Shown piece after piece: positions 27,190 to 35,783 of a stretch of 64,000 bases of DNA (position 1 is the stretch's first letter; every line of letters begins with the position of its first letter). The position numbers were made by a program, and so were the translations under genes. This DNA is from Anatilimnocola aggregata. GTDB taxonomy: Bacteria > Planctomycetota > Planctomycetia > Pirellulales > Pirellulaceae. Location: NCBI RefSeq assembly GCF_007747655.1, contig NZ_CP036274.1:1612001-1676000 (forward strand). The letters are read 5' to 3'. The notes beneath the pieces are model-generated. The model was not told the origin of the DNA. It ran no database searches and saw only the letters and a list, made by a program, of their open reading frames with translations.

Positions 27190-28547
27190 ACGATTCATCG
27201 ATTCGCTACCATTGGGAGTCGCTCCGCACGAGCTATTGGTTCATTCCCGCGATTTTAGGAATCGCGGCGATTGGTCTATCGATCATCACGGTTGCCATTG
27301 ACCATACAATTCGCGAACACGGCGCGTGGAAGGATTGGACGTATACCGGCGGTCCCGAAGGAGCGCGGGCCGTGCTGGCGACGATCGCGGGATCGATGAT
27401 CACGGTCGCGGGCGTGGTTTTCTCGATCACGATTGTGGCTTTGTCCTTGGCTTCCGCGCAGTTTGGGCCGCGCTTGCTCCGCAATTTTATTCGCGACCGG
27501 CGCAATCAATTCGTGCTGGGTACGTTCACGGCGACGTTCCTCTATTGCCTGCTGATCCTTCGCACGGTGCGGGGCTCGGATCATGACGAGTTTGTGCCGG
27601 GTGTCAGCGTCACGATTGGCATGTTGCTCGCTATCTTTAACCTCGGCGTTTTGATTTATTTCATTCACCATGTCGCCATTTCTATTCAGGCTACATCTGT
27701 CATTCGTTCCGTCAGCGATGAATTGAACGAGACGATCGATCGTCTTTGGCCTGCCAATCTGGGGAGCGAGCCACCCGATGTTTGTGAACTGGCGACGTTA
27801 CCCTATCCTCAAGACGAAGCACTCCCCGTGCTGGCCGAAGACAGCGGCTACGTAGATGCAATTCAGGACTCAATGCTCATCAAGCTGGCAAAAGAAAACT
27901 CGCTCATCATCCGCCTGGCCCATCGCCCAGGTCATTTCGCCGTGGCGGGAACACCGCTGGCCTGGGCTTGGCCGCCGGAACGAGCAACGGAAGACATTAC
28001 GAAGAAGCTGAACAAAGCATTCGTGCTCGCCAGTCATCGCACACCGTTTCAAGACGTGGAGTTTGCCATCGATCAGCTGGTAGAGATCGCGATCCGCGCA
28101 TTATCGCCGGGCATCAACGACCCGTTTACTGCTTTGAATTGCATCGATCGGTTGGGTGAAGCGCTCTGCCGATTGGCACGCCGCTCCGCGCCGTCATCCT
28201 TGCGATTTGATGATGAAAAGGAGCTACGTGTCATTACCTATCCAGCCCGCTTTGCTGCCGTGACCGATGCTGCCTTCAATCAAATCCGTCAATACGGCGC
28301 GAGCAGCGCTGCCGTGATGATTTGCCTGATGGAGACGATTGGCACCATCGCCAGTCAGTGCCGCCGCGAAGACGATTTCGTCGCCTTGGCTCGGCATGCG
28401 GAACTGGTCGCCCGCGCGGCCCGCCGCAGCCTGGCCGAAGAAGCCGATCTCGCCGATCTCGAAGAGCGTCATAAAGGCGTATTGCAGGAGTTCGCGCGCC
28501 ACGTTGGTGGACTGCCGATTGGTCAAGTTCAACCTGCAACGGAGTAG
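27186..28547 (+). CDS. DUF2254 membrane protein
   Basis: This 453-residue protein starts at TTG 27186, overlapping the treZ stop by four bases. The N-terminal third has four hydrophobic spans (about residues 20-40, 62-85, 105-125 and 135-160), including the family block ITVAGVVFSITIVALSLASAQFGPR. The C-terminal cytoplasmic part contains SPGINDPFTALNCIDRLGE, characteristic of DUF2254. The family has no established function. Translational coupling to a trehalose enzyme suggests, but does not prove, an osmotic or envelope-stress context, and a mechanosensitive channel gene converges on it 27 bp downstream. Confidence 0.88.
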   Translation: MNDSSIRYHWESLRTSYWFIPAILGIAAIGLSIITVAIDHTIREHGAWKDWTYTGGPEGARAVLATIAGSMITVAGVVFSITIVALSLASAQFGPRLLRNFIRDRRNQFVLGTFTATFLYCLLILRTVRGSDHDEFVPGVSVTIGMLLAIFNLGVLIYFIHHVAISIQATSVIRSVSDELNETIDRLWPANLGSEPPDVCELATLPYPQDEALPVLAEDSGYVDAIQDSMLIKLAKENSLIIRLAHRPGHFAVAGTPLAWAWPPERATEDITKKLNKAFVLASHRTPFQDVEFAIDQLVEIAIRALSPGINDPFTALNCIDRLGEALCRLARRSAPSSLRFDDEKELRVITYPARFAAVTDAAFNQIRQYGASSAAVMICLMETIGTIASQCRREDDFVALARHAELVARAARRSLAEEADLADLEERHKGVLQEFARHVGGLPIGQVQPATE

Positions 28548-28574
28548 AATTGCGACGTTTCTCGAGAGTCGCTG

Positions 28575-29861
28575 TCACTTCTTGATTTCAGGACCCAGCA
28601 GGTTCTCGCCTTGATCGGGCGTCCAGGCTTCGCGCCCCTGTTTTTGCACTTGAGCCGCTTCGTTCTCCAGCCCTGCTTCGGCTTTGGTGGAAACCGCCTC
28701 GGAAGTCCGCGGTGAGAGTGATGGCAGGGCAGACGTCTGCGGCGCATCGGATTGCGCCGATATCGATTCCAGCGTGGACTCGACCACCCGAACCTCCACC
28801 CCTTTTGGAAAGATCACCTCGCGCGATTCATCCGGCAGAGAAATGCCAGCGTCTTGCAGCGCGCGTTTGACGAGCCGAATCACGGATGATTTCACCTTCA
28901 ACCAGCTGTGCTGACTCCCGTCCAGCCAAAAGTAGACGCGCAAATTTACGGTGGCCGCCCCAAGGCTATCGACTAGCACCAACGGTTCGGGATCGGCAAG
29001 GACGGCGGGGTGATCGGCCAACACTTGCAGGGCTTGTTGTTGTGCTTCGGGAATGGAATCGTCATACCCCACACCAACCAGAAAATCTTCGCGGCGTCTG
29101 GGGTTGCTCGTGTAATTGCAAATCGTGCTTTTGAATACCGTCGCATTGGGAATCTGAACGTCGTTGCCATCCAACGTAATCAGCACCGTGGAGCGCGAAG
29201 TCAGCCGCTGCACATATCCGATAATACCCACAATGGCGACCAGATCGCCTTCACGGAATGGGTGTTGAATGCTGAGGAACAGGCTGGCCAGAAAGTTTTC
29301 CGTGATTTCGCGAAAAGCGATGCCTAGAATCAAGCCGATCAATCCCGTGCCTCCCACCACCGTGAAGGCCAACTGGGTCATGCCCGCAACTCGCAGAACG
29401 AGATAAAGGCCGACGAGAAAAATCAGCACGCCGCCGGTTCGCGCGACGATTTCGCGCAGCAAATGAGCCTGCAGTCGACGGCGAAAAAACTGGCGCAACA
29501 AATAAGCGGCCGCTTTCGACAATCCCCAGGCAATGGCGAGGACAATTAGCGCCAGTACGACCAGCGGCAGCGATCTGGCGAGCTCGCGTCCGAGTGAGCG
29601 AAATTCGTCTTGTGCCGGACGAAAGTTCCAAACGGCTGGATCTTCGATCTCCATGAGATTTACAACGGCAACAACTCCTTCGGTCTTCGACGCAAGTTCG
29701 CCTGCCCACTGCTGCGCACGTTCATCCACTGCAGTGCCACGTAGAAAGACCACTCCCTGCTTCACCTCTACCTTGGCAATCGCAAACCAAGCGGTCGCTT
29801 GCAGAATCTCCTTCAGCCGCATGCTGATTTCGTCGTCCGCTGCGATGGGGCGAATGTCCAC
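28575..29861 (-). CDS. BON-domain mechanosensitive channel (MscS family), start uncertain
   Basis: From GTG 29861 the frame gives 428 residues. Residues 10-75 read as a BON domain (VEVKQGVVFLRGTAVDERAQ, then VVAVVNLMEI). Two or three membrane spans follow (about 98-116, 140-160 and 168-185), then the MscS pore-lining and beta domain: GIAFREITENFLASLFLS, HPFREGDLVAIVGIIG, and IPNATVFKSTICNYT. A proline/serine/glutamate-rich tail ends it. It should release solutes on membrane tension. In the same frame, 11 codons upstream, a TAA interrupts a preceding signal peptide (29895-30023), so the exported full-length form cannot be made as read. This is either a real nonsense mutation, an error, or re-initiation at the GTG. 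Confidence 0.82.
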   Translation of the reverse strand: MDIRPIAADDEISMRLKEILQATAWFAIAKVEVKQGVVFLRGTAVDERAQQWAGELASKTEGVVAVVNLMEIEDPAVWNFRPAQDEFRSLGRELARSLPLVVLALIVLAIAWGLSKAAAYLLRQFFRRRLQAHLLREIVARTGGVLIFLVGLYLVLRVAGMTQLAFTVVGGTGLIGLILGIAFREITENFLASLFLSIQHPFREGDLVAIVGIIGYVQRLTSRSTVLITLDGNDVQIPNATVFKSTICNYTSNPRRREDFLVGVGYDDSIPEAQQQALQVLADHPAVLADPEPLVLVDSLGAATVNLRVYFWLDGSQHSWLKVKSSVIRLVKRALQDAGISLPDESREVIFPKGVEVRVVESTLESISAQSDAPQTSALPSLSPRTSEAVSTKAEAGLENEAAQVQKQGREAWTPDQGENLLGPEIKK

Positions 29862-29894
29862 CTTTTGCGTCGACAGAGTCTTGGCATCCAGGAC

Positions 29895-30023
29895 TTACGA
29901 CTTCGTGTCCGGCACGGGTTGACTGCGCGCCTCAGCAGCTTGCGACAACAGGCACAGCAAGATTACGCTCCTGCAGAATGCATTTCGCGCGAGGATCAAA
30001 CGCCAGCTCGGCAACGTCATCAT
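29895..30023 (-). pseudogene. signal-peptide segment of the MscS gene, cut off by in-frame TAA
   Basis: ATG at 30023 opens 42 codons containing a basic N-region, a hydrophobic core SVILLCLLSQAAEA and a short tail ending PVPDTKS, then TAA at 29897-29895. The frame is identical to that of the MscS gene, and the 11 codons between the stop and GTG 29861 (VLDAKTLSTQK) read as natural linker. MscS-like proteins with periplasmic domains usually have such a signal, so this is best seen as the true 5' end of that gene. Confidence 0.7.
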
Positions 30024-30095
30024 CTATATCCGCTCTCCAAGACCGGGCAGCAACCGCACGAACTTGCCGAGCGCTACTTGGCACCGATTACGAAC

Positions 30096-30130
30096 CGAAA
30101 AAAGGACGCAACCGTTAAAGCTACGTCCTT
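30096..30130 (-). terminator. rho-independent terminator of the PNPOx-like gene
   Basis: On the minus strand AAGGACG and CGTCCTT (30124-30130 and 30102-30108) form a 7-bp stem that runs into a T tract. It lies about 60 bp past the stop of the gene at 30192. Confidence 0.7.
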
Positions 30131-30191
30131 CGTGTAAAATTCGCGTGACTGGCGCCTTACTGGGAGGCACGTTCACTACGAGTCGTTTTAT

Positions 30192-30755
30192 TCACACCGC
30201 ATCTTCGGCCCCAGCGGCCGCGAGTGCTACGGTGCGTGTCTCAGTTGCGAGTTCATCGGCAGCACTCCAACCCACCTTTTCGTGGACCAGTTCAAAGGTG
30301 CCCTTCCACGAGATCATGGAACTGAAGAACCCTCCGCCGGTGGAAGCCTGCTTGTCCCAAAACTCGGCTTCGTCCACGGCGACACGCAGCAGCACCAGAT
30401 CAGGCGTAGCGAGTCCTTCGGCAAACCAGTTTCGCAACTCCTCCCGCCACAGCAATTCCAGTTTTTGCCGGTCGGTAACGATGTCAGCCGTTCCCGAAAG
30501 CGTGACGAATTGATCCTTCGCCGGCGTCGCATACGAAACGTTCACCGCTGAATGTTGGCGGATCTCTGAACAGATCGGCGAAACTCCTGAAACGAAAAAC
30601 CAGACATCGCCATCAAATTCGTGGCGGGCTGGAATCATCGGCCGGCTGTGCAACTTGCCTTCGGGAGATAACGTCGTCAACATGGCAACGGACATTCCCT
30701 CAATCAGGCCGCGCAAGGTATCGATCGTATCCTGGCGTTCAAAAAGCTTGGTCAT
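30192..30755 (-). CDS. pyridoxamine 5'-phosphate oxidase-related (general stress-like) protein
   Basis: The 187-residue protein has the split-barrel flavin-binding fold typical of PNPOx-like general stress proteins. Visible are the opening helix, MLTTLSPEGKLHSRPM, DGDVWFFVSGVSPICSEIRQ, VNVSYATPAKDQFVTLSG, and the helical FAEGLATPDLVLLRV segment; the C-terminus has FWDKQAS and WKGTFELV. Such proteins bind FMN or F420 and many have no defined substrate, so a flavin-linked reductase or sink role is only an inference. It is a single gene, transcribed away from the GNAT-HDAC gene, with a terminator behind it. Confidence 0.85.
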   Translation of the reverse strand: MTKLFERQDTIDTLRGLIEGMSVAMLTTLSPEGKLHSRPMIPARHEFDGDVWFFVSGVSPICSEIRQHSAVNVSYATPAKDQFVTLSGTADIVTDRQKLELLWREELRNWFAEGLATPDLVLLRVAVDEAEFWDKQASTGGGFFSSMISWKGTFELVHEKVGWSAADELATETRTVALAAAGAEDAV

Positions 30756-30930
30756 TTTATCACTCCTCGATTTTCTAACTCTTGAAACTTAATTGCGAGG
30801 AAAGTAGTGCAGACACTGCGCCACTGTGCTCCATTCGGTGTAAAAGACAGGTAAAGATCTGGCAGTCTGAAAAATCGTGTCATTTTGGCCAGGGTTCTGC
30901 GCTCCAACCTCCATCAATTCTTGCAAATCT

Positions 30931-32658
30931 ATGTTTCGCATCGGTCGTATTTTCGACGTCTCCACGGCTGCCGAGAAACGCCGTTTGGAAGACGTGCAGC
31001 GGATCTTTCGCCACGAGTTTCCCACTGTTCCGGAATACGCCAGCAGAATTCCAGAGCTGATCAATAGCGTAGAAAAGGGATTTAAGTTCATCGTCTTGAC
31101 CGCCGAAAAGGGCCGCGATGAAGTCTTGGGCTTTGCCCTGCTCCATTACTACCCGGATCTGCAGTACGGGTATCTCGACTTCATTGCCAGCGACTCAGAG
31201 GAGCGGTCCTCCGGAATTGGCGGCGCTTTGTACGAAGCAGTTCGCGAGTATCTGGATCGGAAATCGGCGAAGGGTCTGCTGATGGAGGTGCCATCCGACG
31301 ATCCCGCGCTGGTTGCCGATCCGGCGATGCTGCCGGTGAATCGCCAACGGCTGAAGTTCTATGAGCAATACGGAGCATTGCCGATCGTCGGCACAAAGTA
31401 CGAAACCTTGGCGCCCGGCAGCGAGCCCTATGATCCACCCTATCTGCTCTACGATCCGCTCGGCAGTGAGCGGCAACTTTCGCAAGGTGATGCCCGCCGC
31501 GTTGTGAAAGCGATTTTGGTGCGAAAATATCGTTGGGAGGCTGCTCATCCTTACGTAAAAAGTGTGATTGACTCCTTTGCGACCGATCCGGTTCAACTTC
31601 GCTCTCCCAAATATTTGCCGCGCGTGACAGCGGCGCGGCCCGGGCACGGTCGGCTGCGGCCGCTCAAGGTCGTGATTGCCGAGCATCACGAGATTCACCA
31701 TGTGCGCGAGCGCGGCTATGTGGAAAAGCCCGCGCGCGTCGACGCGATTTTGAAAGGTCTGGCCGCGCTCGCGATTGAGCGTCGAGCGCCGCGACATGTG
31801 GATGAAAAGCCGATTCGCGCCGTTCACGATGGGGACTTTGTCAGCTACCTGGCCGAGGCTTGCAAAAAGCTCGACCCCAAGGAGACGGTCTACCCTTACA
31901 TTTTTCCGATCCGCCGGCCCGATCGCAAACCGCGCGATCGCGCTGTGCGGTGCGGCTACTATTGCATCGATACGTTCACTCCGCTTTCGCAGGCGGCGTA
32001 CACTGCCGCGCGAGCGGCGGTCGATTGCGCGGTCATGGGCGCCGATCTGGTGCTGGACGGCGAGCACCTGGTCTACTCGCTCTGCCGTCCTCCTGGGCAT
32101 CATGCCGAGCGCCGCGTGTATGGAGGTTTTTGTTATTTCAGCAATGCGGCGATCGCCGCTCATCGCTTATCGATGAAAGGAAAAGTCGCCCTGCTCGACA
32201 TTGATTATCACCACGGTAACGGCTCGCAGGACATTTTCTACACGCGCGACGACGTCCTGACGATTTCCGTGCACGGCCATCCGAATCACTCGTATCCCTA
32301 TTTCAGCGGCTTCGCGGACGAGCGGGGCGAAGGAGCCGGGCTCAACTTCAACATCAACTATCCCTTGCCGGAAGGTGTGGATGACGCGCAATACCTCAAG
32401 GTGCTCGCCACCGCGATCGCTCGGATTCGGGCTTTCCGCCCGATGTACCTGGTGGTGTCGCTGGGGTTTGACATCATGCGAGGCGATCCCACCGGCTCTT
32501 TCATCGTGACGGCGAAGGGGATGCAACGAATCGGCGAAGAGCTGGCAAAAATCGACCTGCCGACACTGGTCGTGCAAGAAGGTGGTTACTCCATCCGCAA
32601 CCTGGTCCGCGGTTCGCAAGGATTCTTTTCGGGGCTCTGCCAGGGATGGTTTGATTGA
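30931..32658 (+). CDS. GNAT acetyltransferase-histone deacetylase fusion
   Basis: ATG 30931 gives 575 residues; an upstream in-frame start at 30877 adds 18 unnatural residues. Residues 1-170 form a GNAT domain with the acetyl-CoA loop in SEERSSGIGGALYEAVREY and a preceding YGYLDFIAS strand. Residues about 240-575 form a class II-like deacetylase: RPPGHHAERRVYGGFCYF carries the His-His dyad, ALLDIDYHHGNGSQD two zinc ligands, SLGFDIMRGDP the third, and VQEGGYS the tail motif. One chain thus holds both a predicted lysine (or polyamine) acetylase and a deacetylase. Acetylpolyamine or protein acetyl-lysine are possible substrates. The linker contains a charged RRVVKAILVRKYRWEA helix. Confidence 0.9.
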   Translation: MFRIGRIFDVSTAAEKRRLEDVQRIFRHEFPTVPEYASRIPELINSVEKGFKFIVLTAEKGRDEVLGFALLHYYPDLQYGYLDFIASDSEERSSGIGGALYEAVREYLDRKSAKGLLMEVPSDDPALVADPAMLPVNRQRLKFYEQYGALPIVGTKYETLAPGSEPYDPPYLLYDPLGSERQLSQGDARRVVKAILVRKYRWEAAHPYVKSVIDSFATDPVQLRSPKYLPRVTAARPGHGRLRPLKVVIAEHHEIHHVRERGYVEKPARVDAILKGLAALAIERRAPRHVDEKPIRAVHDGDFVSYLAEACKKLDPKETVYPYIFPIRRPDRKPRDRAVRCGYYCIDTFTPLSQAAYTAARAAVDCAVMGADLVLDGEHLVYSLCRPPGHHAERRVYGGFCYFSNAAIAAHRLSMKGKVALLDIDYHHGNGSQDIFYTRDDVLTISVHGHPNHSYPYFSGFADERGEGAGLNFNINYPLPEGVDDAQYLKVLATAIARIRAFRPMYLVVSLGFDIMRGDPTGSFIVTAKGMQRIGEELAKIDLPTLVVQEGGYSIRNLVRGSQGFFSGLCQGWFD

Positions 32659-32686
32659 GGGCTGATTTGATTAAAGAAGGGCCAGT

Positions 32687-34075
32687 TCACGTACTCAGTT
32701 CTTCGGCTTCCTTTGCTTGCCGATCTTCGGGCACTTCGCCTGCGACGGTTACGTTGGGGAGCGAGAAGCGCAGCAGCGTGTATCCCAACAAAGCACTGAG
32801 CACGGAACCGGCCAACGTGCCGATCTTCGCGGAATCGAGCAATTGACCCTTTAGTGCGAGGCCTGCGATGAACAACGACATTGTGAAGCCGATCCCGCCC
32901 AGGCAGGCCGCGCCCGACAGCGATTTCCAATTGGTTCCCTGCGGCAGTTTCGCCAGATTGGTTCGCACCGCGAGCCAGCTAAACGCCAGAATGCCCAGCG
33001 GTTTGCCGACCAATAGCCCCGCGGCCACGGACCAGGTCACCGGATGAAATGCCGCGGCGGGCTGCAACTGCACGCCCGCATTGGCCAACGCAAACACCGG
33101 CATGATCGCAAACGCCACCCACGGATGCAGCGCTGATTCCAAGCGTTCCAAAGGCGAGATGGTCTCGCGCGCGGTCAGGGTCAACTTGCCTAATGCTTGG
33201 GGACGATCGATCCGGCCGTCCAAGCGGTCGATGAAATCCAGCATCATCGTGGTGAACGATTCCTGCGAAATCCACGCCCGCCCCGGTGTCATCAAGCCAA
33301 GCACGACACCCGCCACCGTCGGATGAATGCCGCTGCGGAACATGGCCAACCAGATCATTGCACCGAGCAAAAAATAGGAAACGAAGTTTCGAACTCCGAG
33401 CCAATTCAGAACGAGGACGACTAGCAAGCCCACGCCGGCTATCCCCAATGCAATGACCTGAATTGCTTCTGAGTAAAAGCAGGCGATGATAATAATGGCC
33501 CCGATGTCATCGGCAATCGCCAGAGCAAGGAGAAAAATCTTGAGCCCGGAAGGAACGCGCCTCCCAAGCAAGGCGAGAATTCCCACGGCGAAAGCAATGT
33601 CGGTCGCCATCGGAATTCCCCAGCCACGGGCCGCGGCGCCGCCAGGCTGCAGCAACAAGTAGATTCCCGCGGGAATCAGCATGCCGCCGAGCGCTGCAAA
33701 GATGGGGAGCGTTGCTTTCTGAAAACTGCGCAACTCTCCCTCGACTGTTTCTCGCTTGATTTCCAGTCCCACGACAAAGAAGAAGATGGTCATCAAGCCG
33801 TCATTGATCCAATGCCCCAGCGTATTGCGTAGCTCCCACGAGCCCACAACAACGCGCATCTCTAGGTGCCAAAAGGCCTCCCACTCATGTGCCCACACCG
33901 AGTTTGCGATCAGCAGCGCAGCGCCGGTGCAGATCACCAGCAAAACACCGCTGGCGGACTCGATTTCCAAAAACCGCGCGAGCGGCTGCATCAAGGTGCG
34001 CACGGGCGCATTGGCCAGCCGCGGCGGCAGTTGGAGACCGGGACGAGGAGTTCCGCTGTTAGGCACTTGGTTCAT
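32687..34075 (-). CDS. nhaA: Na+/H+ antiporter NhaA
   Basis: ATG 34075 (462 residues) begins MNQVPNSGTP; a longer start at 34165 adds 30 hydrophilic residues that look untranslated. NhaA exchanges two protons for one sodium across the inner membrane. The functional aspartates are present in PMATDIAFAVGIL and AIADDIGAIIII (the paired Asp of the ion site). GLEIKRETVEGELR is the conserved cytoplasmic loop, and TPGRAWI lies before the charged loop IDRLDGRIDRPQALG. About twelve hydrophobic spans can be counted. The roughly 40-residue N-terminal and 25-residue C-terminal cytoplasmic extensions exceed the E. coli length. It is monocistronic, tail to tail with the GNAT-HDAC gene. Confidence 0.95.
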   Translation of the reverse strand: MNQVPNSGTPRPGLQLPPRLANAPVRTLMQPLARFLEIESASGVLLVICTGAALLIANSVWAHEWEAFWHLEMRVVVGSWELRNTLGHWINDGLMTIFFFVVGLEIKRETVEGELRSFQKATLPIFAALGGMLIPAGIYLLLQPGGAAARGWGIPMATDIAFAVGILALLGRRVPSGLKIFLLALAIADDIGAIIIIACFYSEAIQVIALGIAGVGLLVVLVLNWLGVRNFVSYFLLGAMIWLAMFRSGIHPTVAGVVLGLMTPGRAWISQESFTTMMLDFIDRLDGRIDRPQALGKLTLTARETISPLERLESALHPWVAFAIMPVFALANAGVQLQPAAAFHPVTWSVAAGLLVGKPLGILAFSWLAVRTNLAKLPQGTNWKSLSGAACLGGIGFTMSLFIAGLALKGQLLDSAKIGTLAGSVLSALLGYTLLRFSLPNVTVAGEVPEDRQAKEAEELST

Positions 34076-34207
34076 AGTGGAGCGACCGACCAACAGCAAC
34101 TCGAGGGATTGATGTTCCAAATCGTCGCAGTGAATGGAAAGATTAACAAGCTGACATGTCGGCAATGATATCTACTGCGCGTGAATTGTGGCTCGACTAC
34201 CGAAAGC

Positions 34208-34245
34208 GCTTTGGACACATCGACCTCGGCGTATCGGACCGAAGC
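34208..34245. repeat. dispersed 38-bp palindromic repeat, copy B
   Basis: This 38-bp unit starts GCTTTGGACACATCGACC and ends CGGACCGAAGC. It shares 33 of 38 positions with the copy at 38473 and folds imperfectly, its GCTT-GG arm pairing with CC-AAGC. It sits about 130 bp upstream of nhaA. The rest of 34076-34618 holds no gene I can support. Confidence 0.65.
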
Positions 34246-34618
34246 AATTGAGCGACTCTCTTCCCGCAGGACCAAAGTGGAAAGGCAGTTGGCGCAGCCG
34301 CATGCCGCTTACACAAGGACCGGCGATCGGGGAGACGTCTATTGAACTGTTTTCCGGCTCGTCGAGCGAGTGGACGACGTCGTTTATGGCAATGGCACAA
34401 GCGCTTGCGACGTGAAGGCCGAAAAGCGATGCCTGAAAACGATCGGTGTCGTCCCGTCCATTGAGTCGCTCGCGAACAGCAACGGCGGCTCAATCCTGCT
34501 CGTCAAACGCAAACCCAGGCCCAAAATCACGAATGACGAGCCTCTCGTTATGACGTCCCATCGCCTCGTCCGGGATCGGCCAGTGGCACTTCTGACTTGG
34601 AAGTCCGGAAGTGATCGG

Positions 34619-35608
34619 TTATCTCTTGAACGAGAAGATTTCCTTCCAGTCGTCTTTGATATTCACGACGGCCCATCCGTGTTCCTTCGCGGCCTTCAGT
34701 GAAGCGCCGTCTTTCTCAGCGTATGCGAACTCGCGATCCCCGTCGTCGTGGTTCACGAGCAGTTGCAGCGACGGGTGCTTACTGCTTTGGGAGTACCCCA
34801 GCATGGCAATGTCCCCACCGGTGCGGACATTGCCCGCCGCGAAGATGGGCACTCGGCCGATGTGCAACTCGATACCCGCCGGTTTGCCCTGCTTGTCGTT
34901 GTACGTCAGCAGCTTCGGGGTCTTTAGCAACACGGCCTTACCGTCTTTGTCCTGAAAATCCAGAACCCCCGCGCTGCCGATGACTTGCTCTGGCGGGATG
35001 CCATAGATTTCCTGGGACACGGCTCGCATGAACTCGATCCCACCGCCGGAGCAGATATACGTTTTGAATCCGTTGTCCCGCAGATAGGCGAGCAGTTCGC
35101 GCATGGGCAGGTAGGTGGCTTCCTTGAGTAGCACCCCGTATTTCGGATGCTTTGCCGTCTTAAAGAATTTTGCAGCTAACTCGTGAAAGTCGCCCACTGT
35201 CATCCCTGTATGAGTGAGGAAGACGATTTCGGCGATTGCATGTTCGCCTTCCTTTTCAAAGTACGCCATGTTGCCCGTTAGGGCCGCCGCGACCGCCGGC
35301 TTTTCGCGCAACTGCGGTTGCTTGTCGACCAGAACCTTGAGCCGGTCGATGGCGAATACGAGTTGCACCACGGGGTGTTCGCACCAGAGCGTGCCATCGT
35401 TGTCGAACGTGGCGATGCGTTCGGCGACGGGGACGAAGCCCGGCAAGCCTTCCTTCGTGACCTTCTCGACGAAGGCGACAATGGCCTGTTTTGTCGGGCC
35501 ATCATTCCATGAAGGAAGCGGATCGGCGGCATGTGCGGGCGTGCTCGCGGCCGTTGCCACGATCATGATTGCAGTCGCCACAAGATGCCTAAGGTGTCCG
35601 ATGTTCAT
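34619..35608 (-). CDS. exported HAD-superfamily phosphatase
   Basis: The 329-residue protein begins with a signal peptide (MNIGHLRHLVATAIMIVATA, cleavage near AHAAD), and AGGGA precedes the ATG. The HAD motif I is ATFDNDGTLWCEHP near residue 67, motif II lies in TYICSGGGIEFM, and motif IV reads GNVRTGGDIAML instead of the usual GDGxxD, so the second acidic pair is altered but an aspartate remains. Family members hydrolyse phosphomonoesters (phosphoserine phosphatase-like). Export would place it in the periplasm as a scavenging phosphatase. It lies downstream of the arylsulfatase on the same strand, about 175 bp away. Confidence 0.85.
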   Translation of the reverse strand: MNIGHLRHLVATAIMIVATAASTPAHAADPLPSWNDGPTKQAIVAFVEKVTKEGLPGFVPVAERIATFDNDGTLWCEHPVVQLVFAIDRLKVLVDKQPQLREKPAVAAALTGNMAYFEKEGEHAIAEIVFLTHTGMTVGDFHELAAKFFKTAKHPKYGVLLKEATYLPMRELLAYLRDNGFKTYICSGGGIEFMRAVSQEIYGIPPEQVIGSAGVLDFQDKDGKAVLLKTPKLLTYNDKQGKPAGIELHIGRVPIFAAGNVRTGGDIAMLGYSQSSKHPSLQLLVNHDDGDREFAYAEKDGASLKAAKEHGWAVVNIKDDWKEIFSFKR

Positions 35609-35783
35609 AAAATCCCTACGACGAAAAGAGGTCGAACCTCGCCGCAGATAGCCACGAGGCCCGGAATGGGTGCCAACTCAGTTAACCGACGACTTGGAGA
35701 CTAATCCTGCTAGCTTGCGCGTCCGAGCAGCTTCTTTTTCTTAGCCTGATCCTCTGTCACCTTTTTCGTCGGTGTAAACTCTT

